A stretch of DNA of 64,000 nt, taken from contig CM077600.1 in the NCBI GenBank assembly GCA_039654915.1, positions 29,385,992 to 29,449,991 of the forward strand, given 5' to 3'. Positions 47,446-59,820 of the stretch are shown here, piece after piece. Position 1 is the first letter of the stretch; each line of letters begins with the position of its first letter. The stretch comes from Aquilaria yunnanensis. Its lineage: Eukaryota > Streptophyta > Magnoliopsida > Malvales > Thymelaeaceae. Both the position numbers and the translations under genes were made by a program. The notes beneath the pieces are model-generated. The model saw only the letters and a list, made by a program, of their open reading frames with translations, searched no databases and had not been told where the DNA came from.

Positions 47446-50400
47446 TTAGGCAGGTCAAGCAACCATGAGCAAGATGTCAGGTAAAGGGAAGGTGAGGTGA
47501 CACGTAGGCAAAAGCGAGGTAAAGCAAAGACAAGGGGCGTTTGCTTTGGTGGTGGCAAAGTAATGAAGGGCTAGTGAATGCTGGTGGTTGGCAAAGATGA
47601 ATTGACGAATAGGGTAGTATGGAGGGAGGTAGGGTAGCAAAGAAAATGGCAAAGAGGCTGAATAGAGTCGGTTTGAGGGTTGGGTTTGGGCTTGAGCAAA
47701 TGATTATATTAGGGAGGATGAGGGTGGGTTGGGCTTAGAATTGGGTTAGTTAGGTTGAAGGCCAAACCAAACCGACTTTTATATATCATAGTCTGGTTAG
47801 ATCGAGTTAGGCCATTTGACACAAATTTCATCATCAAAATCAACATGAACCTAGCTTTTTTGGGTTAGGTTCAAGTTGGTAATCAAGTTGTGGTCATTTC
47901 TTAAATTTTGAGGATTTGAATACTTGGAGTCTAGGTTCAAGGACTAACTCGAGCGAATTAGCAAAGTTGGAGGGCTACTGGTATACTTAAGCCATGTGAC
48001 AAACAATTATAATCAAAAGCTAACATTATTAGCTCCTAGAGTGACATGGGTTTACTTAAGGAAAATGGACATTAACGTGGCATGGTTATTAAGTAGATGC
48101 ATGAGTAGTATCATGTAGAAGCAATTATGAGAAGCTAATAATCATGAGGACCTATCAAGTAATAATTACCATGTAATCATGGTCTCCATCAATGAGCGTT
48201 CGAAATCAGGGACTAAAGAACTGCTATGTAGTTAATCAATGGCGTGTGATGAATGCATAATTGCAAAGCATTGATAGCTTCCAAAGTTATGATAGTCAGG
48301 TAGTTACAGAATGTTACTCTACTAATAAAAAATAAGGTTCTAAGAGAGAGTTTATAGAATGAAGCAAAAACAGCAGGCATATAATTCATTTCTCGGTGTC
48401 TATATAATGCATAGACATCTTATTTCCATGGGAAGTACCATTTTGGAGTCCATTTTTGTGAGTTTGAGCCTTATTATATTCTTGGCCCAAATATGGTGTT
48501 TTAGCTTTTTTTTTTCTGATTAATAGCCTATTATGATTAGTATACATCTCTCCACATCATTTTGTTAGAATGTAGCAGCGGACATAAAAAAATATATGTA
48601 AACATAGATGTATTTTTATACTTCCAAGCAATGTTTCAACAATGCACAACTAAATGTTTGCATTTGCCTACTAGTTTGTTGTGGCTTGAGATGAGCTATG
48701 TACTAGATCTATTGTACATGATAGTTATGCATATTTTGCTTAACTCGGCTAATATAGGTACACGCATTCTAATCTTGATATTTATGGTAATATATGAAGG
48801 CATTTGTTGAGGTAATGAAGCAATAAAAATTACAAAGATACAGGTTTAGGCCAGACCCCATTAAAAACCCACGCAGCAATGAAAGTCCATATACCATAAG
48901 GGCTTTCTTCTTGCCTACTATGCAGCATGCCTAACTGTTAGAAAAAACTTAATTTTATGACCAGAAAAGTATAGTCTTTCTGTCCTTCTTTCTTTGAAAC
49001 AAATGATTTTGTATGTATACCAAGGAAAGTTGAAAATATCCATCAATTTCCAAAGTTGCCCTCAATCAGCCCTTACTCACCACATCCTTTGCCAATCTCC
49101 TAGGCACCCGCAACATATTTTCCTATTTACTGCTCAGTGGCCCACTCCTACCTCTTCACTTTTTCACCTCTTCACCTGTCTTTGTCCGTTTCCTTGCCTT
49201 CTTTCTCCTTTTTCACTGTCTATCTGTTGCCTGGAACCTACATTTGTTGCCTCTTTCCCTTGTCCTCTCCTTCCATCTCGTCTTTTCCCTTTGCTCTTGA
49301 ACTTGCTAATTGTTTGTTGCCTTTCCCATTAATCTTGAACTCCCTGTCACTAATTGCATCTCTCTCTCATTTTTCAAACTTGCAGTTGCAAGTTGCCCTT
49401 CCCTCCAGTCTTGAGTTCACCATTACCCGTCACCTTTCCCTTTCATTGCCTTCCTTCATTTTGATTTTGGTTTAGGGTTATTTAGGGGCATAACTATCAT
49501 TTAGGTTTATAAAATTTTTCAAAAGATGAAATGTTACAAAGAATATGAGATGGATGGAGTAAAAGCTAAGGATAGGCTTATGTTGTACACTTTCAACCCT
49601 TACCTTAGGAATAGAACTTAAAAAAAAAAAAGTAAAGAAGGAAGAATCTCTACTTTCAATAACGACTTTGTTTGGGAACAAAATCAGTATTTAACGTTAG
49701 AGCTAAGAAAAGCTATCTTTTGATAACTTTTTGTGTTAAAGGTTTGAAAAAGTTATCACAGTCATTAATTGTTTATTCTAACTTCTAATACTAAGTTTAG
49801 ACAACATTCTCCAACGAAACCATTATTTTAAATTAATGAATATCTATTTTCAAAGTTTGAGGACTAAAAGAAATCAAACAGACAAAACGAGGATCTATTG
49901 TATAATTTAGTCTTGTTAAAAAAAAACCATTAGCAAAAACAAAGAAAAAAAAAATATTTTCACCCAGAAGACGTTAGACACAAAAATGCATACTTTGATA
50001 GTTTGAGGATCAGAAGACATCACCACTAACAAATGGATGAACAATTGTGTAATTTACCTCTTTTTCGGACTCAAAGGAAAATATTTAAAAATATAATTTC
50101 TTGAAAAGAAATCGAGCCAATACAGTTCATAGTGTCACTTCACCTTTTTTATTTTTGGTAGTCATGTTGTTGATTTAGTGTATATAATTATTTGTAATTT
50201 CTATATAATGAAGTGGTTTTTTTTTCTAGAAAATGTAGAATGATATATTTTACATCAGTATCTAAAAAAAATAGCTATAATCATTATTTTGTTGGAATAA
50301 ATATTAAAATGGGGGAGACTAAAATATCATATGTTCTTCCAACTTTAACCTATGGTATGTAAGCTACTAATGCTACATGTAGCATGCATGCATGTGGTGG

Positions 50401-50609
50401 AGGTCTTCTCGGGTATACAAATTAGGGGGACCATAACTTTATTTTTTATTTCAAGTTCATTCGTACCTAAAAATCTCGGTATCCTACTACCTACTTTGGA
50501 TATCAACAATGATAAGCGTAACCCAAGTAGAAAACATATCTTTTTTAAAAATGTGGAGCATAATTTTTAATCTAGCGAATACTTGTGTAATCTTTTTCTA
50601 TGCTCAAAT
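47446..50609. other. intergenic, repeats but no gene
   Basis: Contains 'gggttgggcttag'-type repeats near 47700, a 'caaggactaactcgagcg' phrase near 47940 resembling the ends at 56765 and 57508, and a pyrimidine-rich stretch (49060-49470) whose Ser/Leu/Pro frames look like composition artefacts. No gene model could be supported. Confidence 0.4.
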
Positions 50610-50618
50610 TATGTATAA

Positions 50619-51104
50619 GGGTAAATGGCAAAATCCCCCTATGCTTTGATCTAACTTGCATTCTATCCCTTCTATTTTCAAAAACTTACATTTTGCCCCT
50701 ATTTCTTTTATAGTGTTCGACAACAACTTTTGAAATCCTAAATTGAACTATCTGATAATCATGTTACAATAATTTCAAGATTTTTTTATATTTTTTTCAT
50801 AACTAACCGACCTTTAAAAAATATTGATATGCATTTATAGGAAGAAAAAAATGATAATTTAAAATGTTTATTAACTATAAAAAAAATATTGGAGAGACCG
50901 ACATTACTAGATAATGACTATTATATAGTTTAAATTATGGTTTCAGAATTCGTTATTGGACAATATAAAAAAACTAGAGGGCATAGTGTAGGTCTTAAAA
51001 AATAAAGATGACAAACTGTAGGTTATGGTAAACCAAGGTTTTAAAAAATAAAGATAACAAACTGTAGGTTAGGGTAAACCTCATGGGGTAATTGTAACTT
51101 TCCC
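50619..51104. mobile_element. MULE-like MITE with perfect 9-bp duplication
   Basis: A 486-bp element from 'gggtaaatggcaaaatcccc' to 'gtaactttccc', whose ends are loosely inverted. It is flanked by the identical 9-mer 'tatgtataa' (50610-50618, 51105-51113). It contains a short internal duplication ('aaagatgacaaactgtaggt' and a near copy). No coding capacity. Confidence 0.75.
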
Positions 51105-51186
51105 TATGTATAATTTCCATCTAATGTCAAATATATAGTAATGGTACGAACAAACAATCGTATATCAGTGTTCTAAGTTAAACAAT

Positions 51187-51260
<74 letters not shown>

Positions 51261-51261
51261 T
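51187..51261. repeat. (AAT)n microsatellite
   Basis: About 24 uninterrupted units, AT-only. Confidence 0.95.
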
Positions 51262-51329
51262 TATATATGAATGAGCTTTACACCTAATTTTACTTCAAAG
51301 TTCAAATGATCAAAATGAATTTTATAGAT

Positions 51330-51700
51330 TTATAAAACTCAGTTTATTTTAGTTTAAGGTAATTAACTCTAAAATTACTTTTTTTAATTAATTTTTATAT
51401 CTTTTTTACTTGAAACTAATTTTAATTAAGATCCAATATTATGTAGCTGTAATGATACATTGAAAATACAATTTTTGTAATCTTACTAGTTTTTTTATGA
51501 ATTGTTCTAGTTTAAGGCATCAAAAAAGAAAAATTCATAAAAAATTCATAAAAAATTCAACAACATTATGAAAGTTTTTTTTTCAAATGAATTATTACAT
51601 CTATATAGTATTGGCCTTCAAATGAAGTTGGTTTTAGGTAAAAAAGATGTAAAAGTAAAAATAAGTCAGTTGACTTAAGTTAAAACAAATTGACTATTAA
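51330..51700. repeat. AT-rich foldback repeat, copy D
   Basis: Left 'gtagctgtaatgatacatt' and right 'aatgaattattacatctat' are inverted partners about 150 bp apart. The centre contains 'ttaaggcatc' flanked by 'tttttttatgaatt' and 'aaattcataaaaaa'. Same layout as copies A and B/C. Confidence 0.6.
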
Positions 51701-53600
51701 TCTTATCAACAACAAAATGCTATTTCAAGAGTCAATGATCACAGACAAATCTCACCCACCAATTAGTCTTTGGAGCAGCCGAGCTGGAGCTGACTCATGA
51801 TTATTTTAGACGAAGGATTTTTCTAAACTATAGTCCTTGTAAAATTTTAATGAGAGACCATAATGAACTTACCTTCAAAATTAGGAAATACAATAAACAT
51901 TTTACTATTTTAGGGGTTGAGCCTTATGGGTCAGTTCTTTGTTCGCTTATCACAAGCCTAAAAGTTAGCTTGCCCTTAGCATTGGCATTGAGCTACCTCT
52001 AAGCACAACCAGCATCCTTAGACATGAGAAAGTCATATAGAATGGGACAAGACTAAGCTAACATCAAACCATGGACATGTACACACATACGAGAACCCTT
52101 CCCAATCTTTATTTCCACAATAAAAAAACCATGTATGTTCAAAATACATGTTACATAATGTAATCCTTCAAAACTAACTCATTTCCTATTTTGTAAGCCC
52201 AGTGCTCTAAGGTCAGCCTTAGCCTAGGCTCTCAGGTTAATGGCACCTTGGTACCCCTTTGTTAACCTAGGTGCAAGCTCTCTTTTCCACGCTAGCATCC
52301 TACTCAAATATACAGAAATTGTGTGATGGATGGTCACGCCACCTGGTCCATCCACCTGGTAAATGCTATGTAGGTAGTTGACATACCCCATTACTAGCAA
52401 TACTATCTAGCATGCCTTTTATATGTCCCAAGCCATCTTCCACACGTGTCATGACACTCAGCCATGCTACTAATCGTTTCACACACCTTCCATGTGTGAG
52501 AATGCACATGAACCACGTTTTAGCTACCACTTTGTTAACCGCTACCACAATTGCCCTTTGTGTGTTGCACGTAATATTACCACACTCGAGCTAGACCCAG
52601 GCCCACCCTGGCTTGCCCTTGCCTCTTTCTCACAATTTTCACATAGAACCCATACGAAAAGTTGTTGCGCATTACCATAAAACTCACACAAAGTCTGCCT
52701 AGTCATGAGCCCACAAACCCAACTGCCATGGCCCAGCCTTAGCCCACCTCCATGCATGTGCCCAACACGCATCTGCTGGTGAGCGACACCATGTACCTCC
52801 ACAAACACATATCTCAGCCCTACTTGTGCGCCTCCTCGCTCCCACCATGAACACCTTGCCTGCTTCATGTGTCCATTGTACCACAAATTTGAGCCAAAAT
52901 CACTTTATCTGCCACTTGGGGCCATGATATGTGCAAGGTCGCCAACACACTAGCTCTTGCCTTGCAGCAAACCTCACATAGGGTTCTGACACCGCCCGCT
53001 ATACGTGAGCCTCTAACTTGCCCGGAGATCCATCCAATTTCAACGTAACAAATTTATGTGTGACTCCTGCATGATGTTAGCGCACTTTAATTAATGTATA
53101 TGATTGCATCTTGATCCCAAAAGCTGGGACGTCGTATAATTTTAATGTTTGGTGACACCTGTCATTTCTCTTGTCTTGCACTTGACCTGTGCGCAATTAG
53201 AATCTTTATCCACCATGACTAGGATTTGATTCTCAGCATAATATACAGTTAACATTGCTTACTTTGTTTGATGAGGATTAGGAGGATACTTTGATTTAGC
53301 GTTTGTGATTGCGACCACCAAAAGAGCCGACTAATGTTTCTTTCTTTTGCCTAATTAAGGTGATACAGCGTATCTGTCAAAGATTTTTGCCTAAATCTTT
53401 ACGGATTAATATATCATTAACCATGCTTAAATTGATCCCCTTTTTCTCCTTGACAATATATTGCTGTCTTGAACAATATCCATTTAATTATTCGACTCTT
53501 TCCCAATCGATTGGTTCTTTGGTTAAGAAAAAAAAGAAAAGAGAAGAAGTCATGGGGAAAACTTTTTCCTTTGTTGGGAAATCTTGCACCCAATTTGTTT
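51701..53600. other. intergenic with a GC-richer block
   Basis: The block 52200-53050 differs in composition, being rich in CCA/TGG and CATG; frames in it are short and lack recognised motifs. It may be the interior of an unrecognised retroelement. The rest is AT-rich. Confidence 0.4.
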
Positions 53601-54128
53601 TTATTTAGATTAATTTATTTTTAGATCTTTTTTTTATTTGCATGGAACCAATTTAGTTTAAAATACAATATTACTTTGGTGTGAGAATTCATTAAAAGTA
53701 AAATTTTTTTAATGTTATTAATTTTTTATGAATTTTTTTAAATGCCTAAAATGGGAAAATTTTCATAAAAATTTAATAATATCATAAAATTTTACTTTTA
53801 ATGGATTATTACACCTAAAAGATAATTTATTTTTATTTTTACATTTTTTACCTGACACTAATTTCATTTGAAAGTCAATATTATGTATGTGTAATAATAC
53901 ATTCAAAATAAAATTTTATAGTATTATTAAATTTTTATGAATTTTTTTATGCCTAAAGAAAAGAAGATTTAAAAATTTAATAATATCGTAAAAGTATAGC
54001 AATCAATAGATTATTACACTTAAATAATATTAACTTAAAATGGAATTAGTTCGAGACAAAAAAAATATATAAAAATAAAATAAGCTATTTTAAATTAAAT
54101 TGACTTAAATTAAAATAAATTAGCTCTT
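53600..54128. repeat. AT-rich foldback repeat, copies B and C in tandem
   Basis: The first unit has arms of about 47 bp (53692-53738, 53756-53802) around 'aaatgcctaaaatggg'. The second has 'gtgtaataatacatt' and 'aatagattattacac' about 140 bp apart around 'atgcctaaag'. The right outer arm is 'aaattaaattgactt'. Each unit could form a long hairpin. Non-coding. Confidence 0.65.
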
Positions 54129-54265
54129 AAATTCCTTCATTAGTTGCAGAAGTAAGAAATTCCTTGAATATGTAAGGACGTAACCTTGAGCAGCAACATA
54201 AAACTAGAGAATTAATGCACCATCTAGGTTAAGAAGTTGCAAATTATTGTAAGTTGAAAAATGGG

Positions 54266-55930
54266 TAAATTCATGTGTGGTCCCTTAGCTTATTTTAGTG
54301 TTATAAGTTGATATGTAATTTAAATTTATTTTATCAAAGTCTCTTACCTTATATTATGTACCTAATTAGGAATTTTTCATCAAATCCACTATTAAATTAA
54401 ATGATGAACATGACATAAAAAATATTAAAATAAATTTAAAAATAATACTTATAGTCCTCTAACTTTTTTTTATCAACAATTCTAAATCTTGAACTTGTCC
54501 CGTGGTCTCTCTTGTACCCCTCCTTCTACTCTTGCTCTTCATCGTCCCCTCCCACGCTCCTGTCCCCGTGGCCTCAACTATTCCGTCCTCGCCAGCCGTC
54601 GCGACAACAGGATCTCTGACCCAACCCGTCTCCCCCCTCTCAACCAGCCATCTTTTTCAGAGGTCTCCTCTCAATCATGAAGCAATTATAGTCAAGAATT
54701 CTGCAGTGATATGGGCATTTTTTTGGATATTTGGTGTGAGTTTCATGATCTTATCCTTCAAAGAACCAACCAGTTCACGTTCCCTGTACCACATTCTTTC
54801 ATCAAACAAATTGAGAACGTAAAGATTTCAAGCATGTAGAGATTCAACCAGAATGGAGCCTCGTTGATTTCTTGGGCGTAATAGCAGAAGTCGAGACCTT
54901 TGGATCCAATTCCCATTGATCAACAAGTGGATTGTATTTTATGTACATTTTTGCATAACCAAAATTGACAGAAAATAAATAGAGATTACAATAATTAACA
55001 TTTAGGGCAATTTGAAGCTTGAACTTCGAATTCATCTGAAGATTTTGATGAAATCCACTGAAGAGACTGACCTAAGTTCATGGCATTGACAGCTTTTGGG
55101 GGGTTCGACAGTGATTACGCTGGCGCCGTTTGGATGAACAAGAAGTTGATCGATGGATATGATCTCTGAGAGTGACGAGGGGGAAAGGGAAGGAAAGAAG
55201 TGGAGGAGGAGAAGGCGGCCACTCCATGGGGAGATGGAGCTCCGCAAGGCCTACCACAGCCGTCGCGGCTATCATACCCACAGCCACCCCCCGCCTTATT
55301 GCTGCCGCTCATTCTACCTCCGTTACCTGGAGCTGCTCCTTCTCCGGCGACATCCAAATTGCTTTGGTTGATATGACTTACCTAGATTAGAGATGGAGAT
55401 ACTTCTTCTCCGGCCACATCCAAATTGCTTTGACTGTGACGAGATCTGTCGGTGACAGTGCCACTGTCAACGGTGCGATGGGCGAGTCGACCGAAGATTC
55501 GGAAAAGGGAAAGTCTTCCTTGTCCTTTGACTTGGATTTCTGAGCAACAAGATTGCGAGGGAAAACAAGCTTGGAATTGGGCAAGAAATGAAAAACAACA
55601 AAGCGAAAGAAAGAAAAAAGATCAAATAAGTTCTTTGTATCATCTCTTCTGCTCAGCGAATGAGATGACTCTGATTTTGATTTGAAGGAACGAATTTAGA
55701 TCAAGAAGAGAAAAGTGTGATGTAAAAAGTAGATTTAGAAGTTTATAATTTAGAATTACTAATTGAAAACATTTGAGAATCAAAATGGTTATTTTATATG
55801 TATTTTAGTATTAATTAGTATCATTTCAATATTTTTCATCTGATTTAATAGTAAGATTGAAGCAAATAACTCACTAGAAGTTTCAATAGAATAAAAATAA
55901 ATTAAAAAAAATTAAAAAAATTTTCCTAAA
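54266..55930. repeat. TIR-family element related to 28568-29929
   Basis: Begins 'gggtaaattcatgtgtggtc', then the family layout ('taccttatattatgtaccta', 'attaaaataaat', 'cttatagtcctctaac'). A CpG-rich central part (55080-55600) has open frames on both strands that look like captured or low-complexity sequence. The right border is not defined. Confidence 0.4.
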
Positions 55931-56712
55931 GTCTGGTGAAACTTATGATTGTCCTGTTACTGTTTCAAATACCAACATTTACCCCATCAAAATTTAACTC
56001 TCTCATTCACCGTTAATACAAAAAGATGAAAATGATTGACTTTTCCCTCCTAATCTTCTTTCTAAAAAAATTTACCCCCTAACTACTAAAACCATCCAAA
56101 TAAAACCAATGAATTTTGAAGAAAAAAAAAGTCAACCATTCTTCAATTGAAAAAACCTTCTACAGAAAAATGAAAAAACTTTGTTCTGACCAACTAGGAC
56201 TAAGAGCCAAAAAAGAAGATCATTTTGTTCCTTCTATCCAATCTTTTAAGATGCGATTAAGAATAAAAAAAACCACCGTACTAATGGGAGGGTGAGCTAT
56301 AGTGGAGAAATCATGGGCAATGGAAGAACCTGACAAGCCACAAACCCAGAGGAAGAAATCCAGAAGAAATCCGACTACCCGCCACGAATTCGGAATCCAA
56401 CGAGCCGACCTTTGAGCAGGGGCTGGGCTTTACTCCCCGTCAATTGCAACATCATCTTAGCTAAGGAGGAGCTGCAACGACGGAGGATTGGTTGTCGATT
56501 TTGTCTTCACCATTATTGACAAAATCGACAGTGATTTTTGTTTCTTCATCTCCTACTGAAGTCATTATTATCGTCTATACTTACCGAAATCAGTTTCATT
56601 ACAATGACGGTGAGCCTTTCCGCCGTTCACCTGCCATCTCGAACCTTAAGCCCTTTTGCCATTCGCGTACTATCCTAAGCCTTAAACGCCATCTGTTAAT
56701 TACCGTACCAAT
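55931..56712. other. intergenic, nothing recognised
   Basis: A-rich with GC-richer patches near 56300-56650. A frame at 56492-56746 has no recognised motif. Confidence 0.4.
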
Positions 56713-56764
56713 TGTTAAAGCCCTACTAATGGGAAAGCTCATTTAAGGTTTACAAATTAATAAA

Positions 56765-57508
56765 GGCCCAAATGCACATATGGTCCTCCAACTTGGCAAA
56801 CTCGAGCAAGTTAATTCTTTTTCTTTGACTCAGTGCGAGTTAGTCCTCTAACTTTCCAAATTAAGTGTGTTAGTCCCTCAATTTCGCTAAACTAAATGAA
56901 TCAATCTTAGGTGTAATAGAAAGTGTTAAATGTTAGTCTGTGACTGACGTCGTCCTCATCCCTCTCTTATCTTTCCTCGCCCTCATCCCTTCTCTATCCT
57001 CGCCTGCCCACCTCCCCCATCCTTCCTCTTTCCTCTCTCCTCGTCTTTCTCCTTCTCGTTGCCCGCTCATTTCCCCCACCCTTCCTCGTATGCCCACCTT
57101 TGCCCTTTTCATCTGCAATCCTCATTTGCCAGACCATCGTCTCACCAATGCTCGCTATCTAATCGCTCTCCTTGCTCGTCCAGCTGTTGTCTCACTTGAT
57201 GCCTGCCGTCCTTGCACCCATCATCTCACCAAGTTGTTAGAAGTTAAATGTTGAAACCGTGCCAGATTCGACGATGGGCTGGATTTGACGGTAATGGGGC
57301 TGAATTCAATGGAAATAAGGCCGGATTCACAGAGATGAAGCAGATGCGGTGATGCCCCATGCCACATCAGCAAAAATTTTAACACTGTCTGACCTGCCAT
57401 CCATTCTGAACTAATTTGCTAACTTTTTCAAAATTTGTATTGAGTCAAAGTTAAAGGACTAACTCGTTAGAGTTGACAAAGTTAAAGGACCATATGTGCA
57501 TTTTGGCT
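56765..57508. mobile_element. MULE-like long-TIR element, complete
   Basis: A 744-bp element with ends 'ggcccaaatgcacatatggt' and right complement 'agccaaaatgcacatatggt', similar for about 50-90 bp. The perfect 9-bp duplication 'attaataaa' (56756-56764, 57509-57517) flanks it. It interrupts the LTR-like repeat a short way after its start. No transposase. The interior has a CT-rich stretch (56940-57230). Confidence 0.9.
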
Positions 57509-59551
57509 ATTAATAAATCCCTAGTTTAATACCTCATTTTAAATTCATTTAGCAAGGTTAAGCAAGTTAGTTAAGGTTTACTTGGTTTCGAGGAGATTAT
57601 AGCATCATAAAATGTCTGGGGGTAAAATGGTAATCTTATATCCCAAGGTGTTGGGCCAAGTCCTGAAAGTAAAAAATGATGTTTTAAAACCTAACTTTTA
57701 CTTAGCACCCAAAAATTTGTTTAAGTGTTGAATGTTTGACCAAGTTTTGACCAAATGTTACTATTTGGGGAAAAGGTTCTTTTTGACAACTTTATAAAAG
57801 TTTGGGGACTTATTGGAACAAAGGGCTTTGTAATTTAGTAAAGGTGAATTTGGCTGCCATTATTCACTCTCTTTCCTTCTAAACCCGAGTTCATCCTTTC
57901 CGTCTCCATTTCCCCTTCAATTTTTTCACAAAACCATGATTTCTTGTTGAAAATGGAAGGCCAAAGGGTGTATAACCAATGTGTAGCTCATTTCAAGTGG
58001 AATTCATGCATTGGGAGTTTGGAATCACATTTTCATTGCAAGGGCTTGATTTGAACGTCAGGTAACATGAAATCCTTAATGATTTATTGTTTGTTTGGTC
58101 TTTTGATGCATAGGTTTTGCTTATTTGTTGTTGTTTTGGTGCCATGAACCTTTGATTGTGTGGAACCTAGGAGAAAACTTAGTGGAGCCATTTACTTAGT
58201 GAGGAATTGCTTGATTCTTGCTTGTGACCTGAAATTGAGGTAAGGGATTTATGATTTATGCATAATTAATGCCATTGATAGCTTGCTTATGATATAATTC
58301 TTCTAAATGGTATTGATTGGTGGATGATATGCTCATGGTGGACTAGTATGGATTTAATTGCTTGTGCATTGATTTTGGAGACCAAAAAATTGGTTCCAAT
58401 GGCACATTGTTGCGTAGGGGAGTGTGCACATGCAAGGTTTGGTCATGGGACAAAGTCCCTGGTATGGCCAAAAAGCATGGGGGGGCTTGCATGCAAGGTA
58501 GAGCACTTAAGAACAACACCAAGCTCAGGTCAATCAATGACGTATTTCTAGAGCCAAAGAAGCATCTTTGGGTGCACAGAAAACTTGTAATTTCTGGATG
58601 CCTAGGCAAGGATGCGTCCTTGGGAGTGAAGGATGCAGTATTGAGCTTGCCGGGACTTTAAATACGCGTCTTCAGCCCTTGAGGACGCATCTTGAAGCTT
58701 CTAAGCACCAACACCCTTGTGACCTCTAGGCAAAGATGTGGCATCGGATCCTAAGGACACAGCTTTGTTACCTAAATTGACTAAGGTTTTCTTAAGTCAA
58801 TTAGGAGGTTTCCTTGGAAACTAAGATGGTACTTTGTGAGACTGTAGTGTGAAAACTAGTGAGAACTACCTTAGTGCACACGAGAATCTCATAATGTGTT
58901 AAGAATGGTATCAAATATTGTGTTGTGAGCAAGGTTTTGGTGTTGGTCAACCATTTGACAATAGAAAGTGCCAAGAAGTGTGTGAAAGGTTTAGTGACCG
59001 TTAGTGGCTTGGTTAAGTTTTTGGATTTACGGCACTGATGTGAAACCTTAGTGCACTCAATAAGCCTCCATGAAACCTAGAAATTATGTGTCCAACCATG
59101 ACATTTTCTATTCCACTAGGGTAAACCAAGTAATAGTAGATAGGTGTGTGCCTTGAGTGAAAATTTAGTGCACTTGTTGCCTAGGCAAGGTTACTTAAGG
59201 CACAGGTGAGAGCCTAATGCACTACTGGTAAGGTTTTAAGGTGAAACTTAGTACACAAGTGACCTAGTCAAGTCTAAGGACTTGAGGCATTATGTGGAGA
59301 CTTAGTACACCTAGTGAGTTCCTCGGAACTCAAACAAGGCGCATCCTCTATGTTCACCCGCACAACAATTAATGGAAGTTTAAACTTATTACGTCAGTAA
59401 GCTAAGACATACTAGGAGCAAGTTAAGGGTCAGAACTTGTTAGGTAGGGAGTAACGCCTATAGGAGGACTAGGTAGAGGACAAGTACAAAAGGACTGAAA
59501 CGTATGCGCATAGGTTTAGTCTCATAATGTATGAGCTCACAGTAAATTACA

Positions 59552-59566
59552 TGTGTGTGTGTGTGT
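59552..59566. repeat. short (GT)n tract
   Basis: About seven GT units inside the LTR-like repeat. Confidence 0.8.
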
Positions 59567-59820
59567 TTTCCTCAGTGTTTTGCTGGTAGGTTGAAGATCC
59601 CTTACTAAGAATCATAAGATTCCCACTTCCTTAGTTTTATGTTGTGCAGATACTGAGGTTGATGGACCCGACAATCATTAAGGATTGTCATGGTAGTTTC
59701 CATTTCAGGTGCATTGCTTGTGAATCCTTAAGATTCTAGATTATTTGGCTACTTGATAGTTAAGTTGTTATTGTACTAACCACAATCTTCTTGGTCACAG
59801 AAGCTAGTGAACACGTGATG

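Larger units (their letters stand above)
56713..59820 (+). mobile_element. LTR-like dispersed repeat, copy 2
   Basis: Begins 'tgttaaagccct' and continues past an internal MULE-like element with the blocks of copy 1: 'gtttaatacctcatttta', 'gggggtaaaatggtaat', 'gtgttgggcc', 'acgtatgcgcataggttta' and 'cttggtcacagaagctagtg'. It is longer than copy 1 even without the insertion. No coding sequence recognised. It could be an LTR or a non-coding retroelement. Confidence 0.55.

Noticed and set aside
49060..49480. Two overlapping 112-codon frames
   Set aside because: Both are Leu/Ser/Pro-rich products of a CT-rich stretch.
55115..55390. Overlapping short frames in a CpG-rich patch
   Set aside because: Arg- or Ala/Gly-rich in different frames, no conserved motif; likely composition.
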